From: Comamonas terrae
Lineage (GTDB): Bacteria > Pseudomonadota > Gammaproteobacteria > Burkholderiales > Burkholderiaceae_C
Assembly: GCF_001544075.1 (NCBI RefSeq)
Contig: NZ_BCNT01000009.1
Coordinates: 62,001-126,000 of the forward strand
Direction: 5' to 3'
Length of the DNA: 64,000 bases
Made by a program: the position numbers and the translations under genes. This document shows positions 17,066 to 24,706 of this stretch, piece by piece; position 1 is the first letter of the stretch, and each line of letters begins with the position of its first letter. The notes below the pieces were generated by a model, which worked only from the letters and a program-made list of their open reading frames with translations, ran no database searches and was not told where the DNA came from.

Positions 17066-17485
17066 TTCATCTCCTGAATGACATGGTTGGCATGGCGACG
17101 GCCCTTCAGGAAATGCAAGTACCATGCCGCGGCGCGCAGGAGGATTCGAATAGATACACTTTGGGCGCAATTCATGCCCTGGCTTGCTTTTGCCGGCAGC
17201 AGCGGCGGCATTTGCCCAAGGTCTCATCGACAAAATGGGATCCTTGCCGGCATGGGACTTCTTTGTGCCGCAAATTTTTCTGCAGTCTTTGGCTGCCGCC
17301 GTTGCCGCTTTCCCAGGGAAGAGCGGTCCGCAGAAGCTGAGAAGAAAAGCGTGAGGTTCCGGTGCAGGAGGGCGGAGAGCCTCTTGCGCGGAGGAACCGC
17401 CTATGCCGATTTGATGCCGGTATGCGGGGTCCAACGGCACGGCGCTTTTCCCCTTTGGTCTTGCGCGTAAACCAGGAAACATGAA
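17066..17485. other. 420-base divergent intergenic region between rpoN and the kinase gene
   Basis: It contains the rpoN promoter element at 17114-17129. No gene is supported. A weaker element AGGAACCGCCTATGCC (17392-17407, plus strand) has a good -24 half but ATGC instead of TTGC, and could serve the kinase gene at 17486. Confidence 0.5.
17114..17129 (-). promoter_or_regulatory. Putative sigma-54 promoter of rpoN (autoregulation)
   Basis: Minus strand reads CGGCATGGTACTTGCA, matching GGCA, G7 and TTGCA of the consensus. Predicted start is about 17103, with a 38-base leader to the rpoN ATG at 17065. Confidence 0.65.
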
Positions 17486-18880
17486 TTGGCCTCCATGCTC
17501 AAACCTTCACGAACGGTTTTTCTGCTTGTTGCGCTAGCGGTGCTGGCGGCGGTTTTTGCAGCCCTTCTGCTGCATCTGCGCCAGTCCGATTACAGGGCTG
17601 CTGAACGGGAGGCACAGTTGAAAAGCCATTTTCTGGTGCTCTCGTTGCAAAACGAGCTGAACGGCATGGACACGGGTGGAAAGCATGCTGCACGGCCAGA
17701 TGTCGCCGCACCTGTCCATGCCTTGCTGGACACTGCCGCACGCAGGATGATGGATGCCCTGCCTTCCCTTGAGCCGAGGCCCTGGAACGGCCTGCTGGTC
17801 GATGACCTTGGCCGTGTGGTCATCGTTCAGCCTCCCGATTTCTTGGAGGCAGCCCATATCTCGCCACAAGCAATCGCCAAAGCGCATGCACAAGTACAAG
17901 GCCCCTCCGAAAGGTGGGTCCTCATCCAGGACATCGAAGGCGCTTTCCGGCCGGCATATCTGAACAGGACGCCCCAGGGCTGGGCCTGGATTGTTCCGCT
18001 GTCATGCGGTGCACCCCTCGAATGCACCGTATCCCGCACATGGCAGTGGATTGGGGGAGGTGTGCTGCTGCTGGTTCTGGCCTGCATCTTGGTGGTGCGC
18101 ACCGCGAGCCGCAAAAAGGCAGTACCGGATACGGAGAGAACACAGACATCAGCCATATCGGAGCGCAGGGAGGAAATCTTCTCCACGCAGGACCGGTGGG
18201 CAGTCGTGGGGCGGATGGCCGGCCGCTTTGCGCATGAATTCAACAACCAGCTGGGCATCATGAGCAATAGCGCGTACCTGATACAGCGCCGTACCACGGA
18301 TCCCAAACTGGCCTTGCCGACGCAGGCCATGCTGCGTGCCGTGGATGCGGCAAGCCTGCTGACCCAATTCCTGCAAAGGCTGGGCGCGGGCCATGCGACC
18401 CAAACGCAGGCCATCGACCTGACGAACTGGCTGGAAGAGTCCGAGACGACGTTCACCATGGTGCTGGGAAAGTGCATCCCCCTGGATTTGCAGATTGGCA
18501 CCGAGCCGCTTGGAGTATCCGCCGATCCGGAAATACTGGAGCTGGCGCTGATCATCGCCCTGCTGCATATTCGCGCCGCTTTGCAGGATATCGAGCGGGT
18601 TTCCATTTCGGCAGCGGTAATGGGGCCTGACAAGGAGCGGGAGCTTCTTTCGGGGCGTTATGCCGAAATCCTGGTGGTCGCCAAAACGTCCGGAGAAAGC
18701 TCCGGGCCGGTCACCTGGAAACTGCTGGATATTCACGACGAGGGCGAATTGGGTTTGCTGCAGCGGCTGTGCCAGAGCATGGAGGGCTGCGGATGGAGCG
18801 GCCAGAATGACGGTGGCCATATGGCTGTCTCCATCACTTTGCCCATGCCCGGGGAAGACCGGCCGGCACAGAGTGCGTAG
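17486..18880 (+). CDS. Membrane histidine-kinase-like protein with a degenerate ATPase domain
   Basis: The 464-residue protein has a periplasmic sensor region between two membrane segments (residues about 8-28 and 190-208). A dimerisation/phospho-acceptor helix carries an intact H-box (GRFAHEFNNQLGIM, near residue 250). The ATP-binding domain is eroded: the N-box reads LLHIRAAL with His in place of Asn, and no DxGxG or second glycine loop is seen. It is unlikely to autophosphorylate and may be a phosphatase or a phospho-transfer partner. The start is TTG at 17486, eight bases after AGGA; ATG at 17495 is the alternative. It diverges from rpoN. Confidence 0.75.
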   Translation: MASMLKPSRTVFLLVALAVLAAVFAALLLHLRQSDYRAAEREAQLKSHFLVLSLQNELNGMDTGGKHAARPDVAAPVHALLDTAARRMMDALPSLEPRPWNGLLVDDLGRVVIVQPPDFLEAAHISPQAIAKAHAQVQGPSERWVLIQDIEGAFRPAYLNRTPQGWAWIVPLSCGAPLECTVSRTWQWIGGGVLLLVLACILVVRTASRKKAVPDTERTQTSAISERREEIFSTQDRWAVVGRMAGRFAHEFNNQLGIMSNSAYLIQRRTTDPKLALPTQAMLRAVDAASLLTQFLQRLGAGHATQTQAIDLTNWLEESETTFTMVLGKCIPLDLQIGTEPLGVSADPEILELALIIALLHIRAALQDIERVSISAAVMGPDKERELLSGRYAEILVVAKTSGESSGPVTWKLLDIHDEGELGLLQRLCQSMEGCGWSGQNDGGHMAVSITLPMPGEDRPAQSA

Positions 18881-18882
18881 CC

Positions 18883-18898
18883 TGGCAAGCCCATTGCT
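18883..18898 (+). promoter_or_regulatory. Putative sigma-54 promoter of the DUF2383 gene
   Basis: TGGCAAGCCCATTGCT has TGGCA, G7 and TTGCT of the consensus with exact spacing. Predicted start is about 18909, leaving a roughly 100-base leader to the ATG at 19011. Confidence 0.62.
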
Positions 18899-19010
18899 AT
18901 TCATGGGCGCAGATGCCTGCCTCACATCAGGAAGTATTTCGGGCATGCCGAATGCCTGAACCAAGCTGCCAACAGGCAAGCGACTTCATCAACGATCAGG
19001 AAGGCACATC

Positions 19011-19469
19011 ATGGATCCCAAGCAAGTCATCGACACATTGAATGACCTTATTGAAAACTGCCGGGACGGCGAATTCGGATTTAGAAGCACTGCCGAACAT
19101 ACTGGCACCGCTTCCTTGAAGCAGATTTTTCTGGCCCGTGCCGAGGACTGCAAGGCGGCCGCGCAGGAGCTGCAAAATCTCGTGGTCCAGCTTGGAGGCG
19201 AGACAGCCGAAGGCGGTACGCTGGCCGGCGCTGCCCATAGAGGCTGGGTGGCCGTCAAAGGTACGCTGGCCGGGTATGACGACCTCAACATGCTGGAAGA
19301 GGCAGAGCGCGGCGAAGATACCGCAGTGGCACGCTACCGCGAAGCACTGGATCAGGATTTGCCGGATACCGTGCGCCCCGTGGTGCAGCGCCAATATGAA
19401 GGCGCCAAGAGAAACCATCTGCAGATCCGCGAACTCAGGGACCAGGCGCGGCGCAAAGAGAACACCTAA
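19011..19469 (+). CDS. DUF2383 four-helix-bundle protein
   Basis: The 152-residue protein of the DUF2383 (PA2169-like) family adopts a ferritin-like four-helix bundle. Visible family features are the opening VIDTLNDLIENCRDGEFGFR, the middle RAEDCKAAAQELQ, and the closing EALDQDLPDTVRPVV helix. These proteins are recurrent in stress-response neighbourhoods, but the biochemical role is not established. The gene is monocistronic, with a hairpin 10 bases after its stop and convergent to the DUF883 gene. A sigma-54-like site precedes it. Confidence 0.88.
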   Translation: MDPKQVIDTLNDLIENCRDGEFGFRSTAEHTGTASLKQIFLARAEDCKAAAQELQNLVVQLGGETAEGGTLAGAAHRGWVAVKGTLAGYDDLNMLEEAERGEDTAVARYREALDQDLPDTVRPVVQRQYEGAKRNHLQIRELRDQARRKENT

Positions 19470-19478
19470 AGCATGAAC

Positions 19479-19507
19479 AAGCATGTCCGCCCCAAGGCGG
19501 CATGCTT
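19479..19507. terminator. Bidirectional hairpin between the DUF2383 and DUF883 genes
   Basis: AAGCATG-CCGCC (19479-19491, one bulged T) pairs with GGCGG-CATGCTT (19496-19507) around CCAA. It lies between convergent genes. Confidence 0.7.
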
Positions 19508-19596
19508 GCGTTGCTCTTCAAACCGCTTCCTCCATGCCTACTCTACTCGCTTGCGAACGCAGGGGCTGAGGCGTCGGGCATGCCGGCTCACCGTCG

Positions 19597-19962
19597 CTAC
19601 TCCTGGCCGGACCGCTGGCAAAGCCGGGCCAGGATGAAGCCCGCCGCGAATGCCGTGGCCAATGCGGCAACAGGCTTTTCCTTTACGGTGTCCCTCAGGC
19701 ATTCGGTCCACTCTTCGCCGGTGCCTTTCCATTCCCGGGCTTTTTGCTGCACGCTTTCGCTGGCTTTTGCAAACACCTCCTGCGCATACCTTACCTGCGC
19801 CGCAGCGGTATCGGCGAGCTGATTGATCGTCTGATGGGCGCCCTGCTCCAGCTTGTCCAGCGCCTCGGGCCGGCTCGTGTTGGTGCGGTCGGCCTTTTCG
19901 CTGTCCTGGGACGTGGGAAACGGATTGTCGGCGGCGGTGGACTTGGGGGTGTCGTTGTTCAT
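19597..19962 (-). CDS. DUF883 (ElaB/YqjD-like) membrane-anchored protein
   Basis: The 121-residue protein belongs to the ElaB/YqjD/DUF883 group, which anchors to the inner membrane by one C-terminal helix and in E. coli associates with ribosomes in stationary phase. A long amphipathic coiled region (residues about 35-95) leads to KEKPVAALATAFAAGFILA, the membrane anchor. The start at 19962 is supported by AGGAG immediately upstream; a second ATG at 19980 has no such site. It lies 23 bases after the GlsB-like gene and is probably co-transcribed with it. Confidence 0.87.
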   Translation of the reverse strand: MNNDTPKSTAADNPFPTSQDSEKADRTNTSRPEALDKLEQGAHQTINQLADTAAAQVRYAQEVFAKASESVQQKAREWKGTGEEWTECLRDTVKEKPVAALATAFAAGFILARLCQRSGQE

Positions 19963-19985
19963 GCTAACTCCTGTATTCATCCGCA

Positions 19986-20258
19986 TCAGCGCGAAGAGCC
20001 CCGGCGGATCAGGTTGACGATGGCCAGCAGGATGACCGCTCCTGCCAGCGACACGAAAATAGACATGGCGCTGTAGGTATGGTCGTTGATTGTTGATTGC
20101 GGGCCCAGCAGGGGGGTGATCAGCCATCCTCCGATCAGCGCTCCCACCACGCCCACTATCACGTTGAGCAGGAGACCTTGTTGGGCATCGGTGCGCATGA
20201 TCATGCTTGCTATCCAACCGATGAGCCCTCCGACCAATAGCCAGATGAGAAAGTCCAT
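19986..20258 (-). CDS. GlsB/YeaQ/YmgE family stress membrane protein
   Basis: The 90-residue integral membrane protein of the transglycosylase-associated (GlsB/YeaQ/YmgE) family shows the typical three hydrophobic segments and the conserved IGWIASMIM and NVIVGVVGALIGGWL motifs. In enterobacteria the homologues are RpoS-dependent. The ATG at 20258 has GGAG nine bases upstream and lies 24 bases from the start predicted by a sigma-54-like promoter. The DUF883 gene follows in the same direction. Confidence 0.9.
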   Translation of the reverse strand: MDFLIWLLVGGLIGWIASMIMRTDAQQGLLLNVIVGVVGALIGGWLITPLLGPQSTINDHTYSAMSIFVSLAGAVILLAIVNLIRRGSSR

Positions 20259-20293
20259 TGCAGTGATCTCCAAAGTTGCTGGTAATGATGTAG

Positions 20294-20309
20294 GGCAATT
20301 GATATGCCG
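20294..20309 (-). promoter_or_regulatory. Putative sigma-54 promoter of the GlsB-DUF883 pair
   Basis: Minus strand reads CGGCATATCAATTGCC. Predicted start is about 20282, 24 bases before the ATG at 20258. Confidence 0.58.
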
Positions 20310-20312
20310 GTT

Positions 20313-20837
20313 TCAGCTTCCTGTTTCCTTGCGGGGTGAAGTCGCCCTGGATGGGCGCAGCTCGGCGCGTTCGTCTTCCCGGCCCGAAGGGGTCTGTGCA
20401 TCCAGGCCGCTGTCCGGGGACTCCCGGACTTGCGGCAGATCCGTAGGGTGGGCAATCAGCTCCTCGATGATGAAGCGGCCATAGAGCTGGGCGCGCTCGG
20501 CTCCTGCCGTGCGCAGTGCGGCGGCAGCTTGCCGGGCACGGTCGTCGCTGCCCACCCGCACGACAAGCCAGTGATAGCCGCGCTCGGCCAATGCCCGATG
20601 CGCCTTGATGAGGTTGAGCTCCTGTCCGACAGAGGCCACGGGGCTGGCTTTTGCCAAGTCCGCGTCGATCTGGGCCAGCATTTCCCGGTCGGTATATCTG
20701 TGAATGTCCGACGGCCCGAAATGCAGTTTCTCCAGAACCTCGTATCCCTTGTCTGCCAATGGAGCGTTCGCAAAGGATATGACCATGTGGCCGACGGGTT
20801 TGAATACGCCATATGCGTGGTGCTTGCTGGTATCCAT
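20313..20837 (-). CDS. Conserved protein of unknown function
   Basis: The 174-residue soluble protein has no domain I can name. The N-terminal half (HAYGVFKPVGHMVISF, then FGPSDIHRYTDREMLAQID) and a central VVRVGSDDRARQAAAALRTA segment look like an alternating alpha/beta fold. The pattern VxVGSDDxA resembles small stress proteins that bind their own kind by a ferredoxin-like sheet, but this is a guess. The last 35 residues are polar and disordered. GGGAAC lies just upstream of the ATG at 20837, and a strong sigma-54-like site precedes it by 34 bases. The convergent end toward 20258 holds the GlsB promoter. Confidence 0.7.
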   Translation of the reverse strand: MDTSKHHAYGVFKPVGHMVISFANAPLADKGYEVLEKLHFGPSDIHRYTDREMLAQIDADLAKASPVASVGQELNLIKAHRALAERGYHWLVVRVGSDDRARQAAAALRTAGAERAQLYGRFIIEELIAHPTDLPQVRESPDSGLDAQTPSGREDERAELRPSRATSPRKETGS

Positions 20838-20870
20838 GATGGTTCCCTGTTGGTGCCGGGACTTGTCATT

Positions 20871-20886
20871 GGCAAGCAAGATGCCA
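20871..20886 (-). promoter_or_regulatory. Putative sigma-54 promoter of the gene at 20313-20837
   Basis: Minus strand reads TGGCATCTTGCTTGCC: full TGGCA and TTGC. Predicted start is about 20860, 23 bases before the ATG. Confidence 0.65.
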
Positions 20887-20953
20887 TCTCGATCCGTATG
20901 GAAATATTGCGGCAGCTTTTTCTCCAGTGTGACCACGCCGGTATTTGCGAGGC

Positions 20954-20969
20954 AGGTATGTGCATTGCC
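20954..20969 (+). promoter_or_regulatory. Putative sigma-54 promoter of the gene at 21034
   Basis: AGGTATGTGCATTGCC has correct spacing. Predicted start is about 20980, with a 54-base leader. With the site at 20871 it forms a divergent pair only 67 bases apart. Confidence 0.55.
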
Positions 20970-21033
20970 GCCGGCGATATGCGGCCCTGCAGTCAGTCGG
21001 GGGCGTACCCTCAATCGAACAGGAGCACTCACC

Positions 21034-21441
21034 ATGAATATTTTCGCGAGAGAAGCCATTGCCGCAGCAGCGATCGGCCTGCTGGCCGCAGCCGGTGCGG
21101 CACATGCGCAGACCGGCTCTGCTCCGTCCTCCGGCAGCGACGGCAGCACCACGCGTCCCATGCAGGGAAACGGAACCCAGGGAAGCGGGATGCAAGGCAG
21201 CGGTACGTCAGGTAGTGGTACGGCCCCCAGGCCCGAGGCCGGCACGCCGGGCAGCGATCCCTACCCGCCCCAGGTGGGCACAGGGGCGGAGAGCGGCAAC
21301 CGCACTGATGGCCGCCAGATGCCTTCGCCAGGAGGCCGGAACCAGGGGGCCACGACCACTTCTCCTTCGGACAGCCAGTTTCCGAATTCCGATGGCAACT
21401 GGAACAACAATGGCCGCCGCGCGCGTGGCGACCGGGGGTGA
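21034..21441 (+). CDS. Secreted low-complexity Gly/Ser/Thr/Pro-rich protein
   Basis: The 135-residue protein has a clear signal peptide (hydrophobic AIAAAAIGLLAAAGAAHA, cleavage likely before QTGSA). The mature part is low-complexity: repeated GSGMQGSGTSGSG-like units, then Pro- and Asn-rich stretches. It is likely an intrinsically disordered periplasmic or extracellular protein. AGGAG lies eight bases before the ATG. A sigma-54-like promoter precedes it. No homologue with known function is recognised. Confidence 0.72.
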   Translation: MNIFAREAIAAAAIGLLAAAGAAHAQTGSAPSSGSDGSTTRPMQGNGTQGSGMQGSGTSGSGTAPRPEAGTPGSDPYPPQVGTGAESGNRTDGRQMPSPGGRNQGATTTSPSDSQFPNSDGNWNNNGRRARGDRG

Positions 21442-21473
21442 TTCCAGGGGCATGAGCCTGCCGACGGGCCCTC

Positions 21474-22175
21474 CTAAGGGGAGAGCTTCCACGAAGGAGG
21501 AGGCTGAGCCGGCTTTGCTTTGCTGTCCTGACGCCGCGCCAGGGGCGTCAGAAAGGGAAAGGCGTGCTGGATATTGCTGTTTTCCGGCAGGATGTAGGCA
21601 TAGCCGCCCCGCTGCTGAAAGAGCGCGTGCACGCTTCGATTGAAGACCGCAATCGGTACGTTCACGCAGCCGTAAGAGATCCGGTTGTCCGATGCAGTGG
21701 CTGACGCCAGCCGCTGCAGGCGCCTGTCTCCCGGAGCGCCGGGGCGTACACGGTGAAGCGATACCGCGGCGTCGTAATCCACCCAGAAAACGCCTTCCCC
21801 TTCGCTGTTGGTGCCTTTTTCGAGATAGAACCTGCCGGCCGGCGTGGTTCTCTCGCTGGGTTTGATCTGAGCGAGAGGGCGTGCTCCTATCCCAGGCACC
21901 GAGTCGTCGCCGATTGCGCTGCCAAGCAGGACGGCCGAGCTCTCTACCAACTGGCCGGAGCGGTCGTAGATCCACATGCGGGCCGACCGCTTGTCGATGA
22001 TGAGATAGGGCAGCCCACGGTTGTCCTTCATTTGTCCGATCCAGTCTCGCAAGCCCGCTGCCGTTACCGGCATGGAGGGCTCGGACGACGGGGCGACTGG
22101 CTGTGCGGCACCCGCGCACAGGCATGCAGCGGTCAGGCAGCAGGCAAGGCCGGTGGTCCTGTTGGCGTTTTGCAT
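21474..22175 (-). CDS. L,D-transpeptidase (YkuD-type catalytic domain)
   Basis: This periplasmic enzyme probably makes 3-3 cross-links in peptidoglycan or tethers proteins to it. The 233-residue product has a signal peptide (residues about 5-25, ending GAAQ). The YkuD domain begins at PYLIIDKRSARMWIYDR. The catalytic motif reads ISYGCVNVP, with Tyr where most members have His (S-H-G-C), preceded by the conserved upstream His (SLHRVRPG). The catalytic Cys is present. The start at 22175 gives the signal peptide; upstream residues overlap the promoter. A strong sigma-54-like site precedes it. Confidence 0.88.
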   Translation of the reverse strand: MQNANRTTGLACCLTAACLCAGAAQPVAPSSEPSMPVTAAGLRDWIGQMKDNRGLPYLIIDKRSARMWIYDRSGQLVESSAVLLGSAIGDDSVPGIGARPLAQIKPSERTTPAGRFYLEKGTNSEGEGVFWVDYDAAVSLHRVRPGAPGDRRLQRLASATASDNRISYGCVNVPIAVFNRSVHALFQQRGGYAYILPENSNIQHAFPFLTPLARRQDSKAKPAQPPPSWKLSP

Positions 22176-22211
22176 GGTCGTTTCTGCGAGGCGTGTGAAT
22201 GCAGCTTTCGC

Positions 22212-22227
22212 GGCAAAAGCCATGCCG
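22212..22227 (-). promoter_or_regulatory. Putative sigma-54 promoter of the L,D-transpeptidase gene
   Basis: Minus strand reads CGGCATGGCTTTTGCC: GGCA, G7 and TTGC match. Predicted start is about 22201, 26 bases before the ATG at 22175. Confidence 0.65.
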
Positions 22228-22228
22228 C

Positions 22229-22244
22229 GGGAGCGCGGCTTGCC
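22229..22244 (+). promoter_or_regulatory. Putative sigma-54 promoter of the gene at 22256
   Basis: GGGAGCGCGGCTTGCC closely resembles the site at 6256. The predicted start (22255) is one base before the ATG, again implying a leaderless mRNA. It is back-to-back with the site at 22212. Confidence 0.45.
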
Positions 22245-22255
22245 CATGCCGGGGC

Positions 22256-22744
22256 ATGAAAAACACCAGCCGTTTTGCAGATATCGAGGCAGCCCGTACC
22301 GCGGTGAATCTGGCCTTGCCCTTCATCGAGAAGACGCTGGAGCGTCCTGGAGTCAGTGCCAGAAAGGTGCTCCACGTCGTCGTGCTGGACCCTGCCGCGA
22401 CCTGCGACTGCAGCAACTTCGAAGAAGCGCTCCTGTATGAGCATTCGGTCGGCGACCGCCACAACTGGGATGCGGACTATGCCGCCTTCGCGCGCGACAA
22501 GGCCCGGCTGAGCTGGCGCCACCAGATGGGAAGTCGGCATCTCATCCATATGGAGCCCCATCGGCTCTCTCTCTCGGACACCTTGCTCTGGGGAAGTGTG
22601 TGGCTTGACGGAATCGTGGTGGCGGCCAGTGGAGCCATGCCGGCATGGGACGAGGCGTTTTCCTTGTGCGTCGCGGGAAACCTGCGGGCCATTGCCCTGG
22701 AGCGGTCGACAGGCATGCCGATTGCCAAGTCCCAGGGCGATTGA
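22256..22744 (+). CDS. Conserved protein, possibly GlcG/HbpS-like fold
   Basis: The 162-residue soluble protein has no firm family. The C-terminal half (LWGSVWLDGIVVAASGAMPAW, then DEAFSLCVAGNLRAIALE) has the spacing of the GlcG/HbpS heme-binding-type fold, where a glycine-rich strand is followed by DE-x-C/A and a final helix. I rate that as a weak resemblance. The ATG at 22256 has no ribosome-binding site, and the sigma-54-like element ends 12 bases before it. The 3-prime end of the gene contains the putative promoter of the next operon. Confidence 0.65.
   Translation: MKNTSRFADIEAARTAVNLALPFIEKTLERPGVSARKVLHVVVLDPAATCDCSNFEEALLYEHSVGDRHNWDADYAAFARDKARLSWRHQMGSRHLIHMEPHRLSLSDTLLWGSVWLDGIVVAASGAMPAWDEAFSLCVAGNLRAIALERSTGMPIAKSQGD
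22711..22726 (+). promoter_or_regulatory. Putative sigma-54 promoter of the glycosyltransferase operon
   Basis: AGGCATGCCGATTGCC lies inside the last codons of the preceding gene. Predicted start is about 22737, 33 bases before the ATG at 22770. Confidence 0.6.
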
Positions 22745-22769
22745 GTACGACAACGAACCGGAGCAATTG

Positions 22770-24071
22770 ATGACCGAACGCCCATTCCGAATTGCAATGA
22801 TCAGCGAGCATGCTTCACCCCTTGCGCTGGCAGGCGGCGTCGATGCAGGGGGACAGAACATCTATGTCGACAGCGTGGCGCGCGAACTGGGAGCACTGGG
22901 CCACAAGGTGGATGTCTTGACGCGCCGAGACGATCCCGACCTGCCGGAAATGGTGCAGATGGCGCCGGGTGTCCGGGTGCTGCATATCAATGCAGGCCCT
23001 CCTGGCTATGTACCCAAGGAAGAGCTGCTCGATTGGATGCCCGCGTTCGCCCACCAGGCACAAAAGAGGCTGATCGGCCAGGGGGCGTACGACGCCATAC
23101 ATGCCAATTTTTTCATGTCCGGGTGGGTGGGGCTCGTGTTGCGGCCCGTGCTCAAGGCGCCCCTCGTCACGACCTTCCATGCGCTGGGGCTGGTAAGACG
23201 CGAGCATCAGGGCGCGGCTGACGGGTTTCCTGCGGCAAGAGAAGCGATAGAGCGCTCGCTGGTCCAATGCTCGGACCGCCTGATCGCGGAATGCCCCCAG
23301 GACCGCAGTGATTTGCTGCGCCTCTACGAAGCCTCGCCTGAACGCATCGACATGATTCCCTGTGGGGTGAATACACGTGCCTTCTTTCCAGGCGACAAGG
23401 TGGAGGCCCGCAAACGCCTGGGGCTGTCCCCGCATGAATTTGTCATCCTGCAGCTGGGGCGCATCGTGCCTCGCAAGGGTATCGATAACGTCATCCGTTC
23501 GATGGCGCTGCTGCCTTCCTCGGTGCCTTCCCGCCTTTTCGTGGTCGGAGGGGAGTCCCGAACACCGGATCCCCAGATGACGCCCGAGCTTGGCCGCCTG
23601 ATGCGCCTGGCTTCCGCGGTGGGCGTTGCCGACCGGATGACCTTTGTGGGGCAGCGGAGCCGCGCCGAATTGCGCGACTGGTATGTGGCGGCCGATGTGT
23701 TCGTGACCACGCCATGGTATGAGCCTTTCGGCATCACTCCGCTGGAGGCCATGGCCTGTGGAACGCCGGTTATCGGCAGCAATGTGGGCGGGATATGCCA
23801 TACCGTGCGCGACGGTGTCACGGGCTATCTTGTGCACCCCAAGAATCCGCAGGAACTGGCCCGCAAGCTGCTTGATTTGCATGCCAGGCCGCGCCTGGCC
23901 CAGGCGTTCGGGCAGGCCGGGGTGGAACGGGTACACAAGCACTTCACCTGGGAGCGTGTGGCACGGGAATTTGCCACGGTCTTCGAACGTGTGTGCGCCA
24001 AGGAAAAGCCCTTGCTGCGGATGCATAGACCCGCCGTCCGCCCCTATGCGTTGCAAAGGGGCATGCTATGA
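22770..24071 (+). CDS. Glycosyltransferase family 4, sucrose-phosphate-synthase-like
   Basis: This is a retaining GT-B glycosyltransferase of 433 residues. The N-terminal GGVDAGGQNIYVDSVARELG loop is typical of sucrose-phosphate synthase and related family 4 enzymes. The C-terminal nucleotide-sugar site has the E-x7-E motif (EPFGITPLE, E318 and E326), followed by GTPVIGSNVGGI. It leads a four-gene operon with gmhB, a family 9 transferase and another transferase, each overlapping the last by 4-20 bases. The context suggests assembly of a heptose-containing glycan rather than sucrose synthesis. Confidence 0.87.
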   Translation: MTERPFRIAMISEHASPLALAGGVDAGGQNIYVDSVARELGALGHKVDVLTRRDDPDLPEMVQMAPGVRVLHINAGPPGYVPKEELLDWMPAFAHQAQKRLIGQGAYDAIHANFFMSGWVGLVLRPVLKAPLVTTFHALGLVRREHQGAADGFPAAREAIERSLVQCSDRLIAECPQDRSDLLRLYEASPERIDMIPCGVNTRAFFPGDKVEARKRLGLSPHEFVILQLGRIVPRKGIDNVIRSMALLPSSVPSRLFVVGGESRTPDPQMTPELGRLMRLASAVGVADRMTFVGQRSRAELRDWYVAADVFVTTPWYEPFGITPLEAMACGTPVIGSNVGGICHTVRDGVTGYLVHPKNPQELARKLLDLHARPRLAQAFGQAGVERVHKHFTWERVAREFATVFERVCAKEKPLLRMHRPAVRPYALQRGML

Positions 24072-24706
24072 CAACGAAGAAGCAGTTGAGGCCGGCAATC
24101 TTCGTGGACAAGGACGGCACCCTGATAGACAACGTGCCCTACAACGTGGATCCTGCACTGCTGACGTTCCGGCCGGGGGCGGTCCAGGCCATGGCATTGC
24201 TTGCCGCCAGGGGCTACATGATCGTGATCGTCACCAACCAGAGCGGCATAGCCAGGGGGTGCTTTACACGTGCCCAGCTCATGGAGCTGCGTGACGCCCT
24301 TGCACGGCGCCTGGCAGAGGAAGGGCATGTCTATCTCAAGGGCTTCCAGTTCTGCCCCCATGGACCCGACGAGCATGGGCGTCCCACCTGCCTGTGCAGG
24401 AAGCCCCGGCCCGGGCTGCTGCTGGAGGCGGCCATGCTGTATGGGATAGATCTCGAACGCTCCTGGATGATCGGCGACACGCTCGACGATGTGGAGGCGG
24501 GCCGGCGCGCCGGATGCAAGACCATTCTCTACGACTCCGGAGGAGAGACATTGTGGCGCAATACGCCACTGAGGAAACCCCATGCGCATGTCTTCCATTG
24601 GTCGGAGGTTTCGCGCTTCATCCTGGAATACACAGGCACCAGAAAAGAAAGAGCTGTTTTGAACCTTCCCGTGATGCCCATGAATTATGGACACATTGCG
24701 CGCTGA
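24068..24706 (+). CDS. gmhB: D-glycero-beta-D-manno-heptose 1,7-bisphosphate 7-phosphatase
   Basis: This HAD-family phosphatase removes the 7-phosphate in the ADP-heptose pathway. The nucleophile motif is FVDKDGTLID near the N-terminus. The later ITNQSGIARG and the zinc loop (CPHGPDEHGRPTCLCRKP) are characteristic of GmhB. The final motif is MIGDTLDDVEAG. At 212 residues it is slightly longer than usual owing to a C-terminal extension. The ATG overlaps the upstream stop (ATGA). It completes the set with gmhA, hldA and hldC in this window. A histidinol-phosphatase-like specificity is the alternative. Confidence 0.88.
   Translation: MTTKKQLRPAIFVDKDGTLIDNVPYNVDPALLTFRPGAVQAMALLAARGYMIVIVTNQSGIARGCFTRAQLMELRDALARRLAEEGHVYLKGFQFCPHGPDEHGRPTCLCRKPRPGLLLEAAMLYGIDLERSWMIGDTLDDVEAGRRAGCKTILYDSGGETLWRNTPLRKPHAHVFHWSEVSRFILEYTGTRKERAVLNLPVMPMNYGHIAR

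Noticed and set aside
22770-24071. Sucrose-phosphate synthase as the function of the family 4 glycosyltransferase
   Set aside because: The N-terminal loop is similar, but no sucrose phosphatase or related gene is near, and the operon contains heptose genes.
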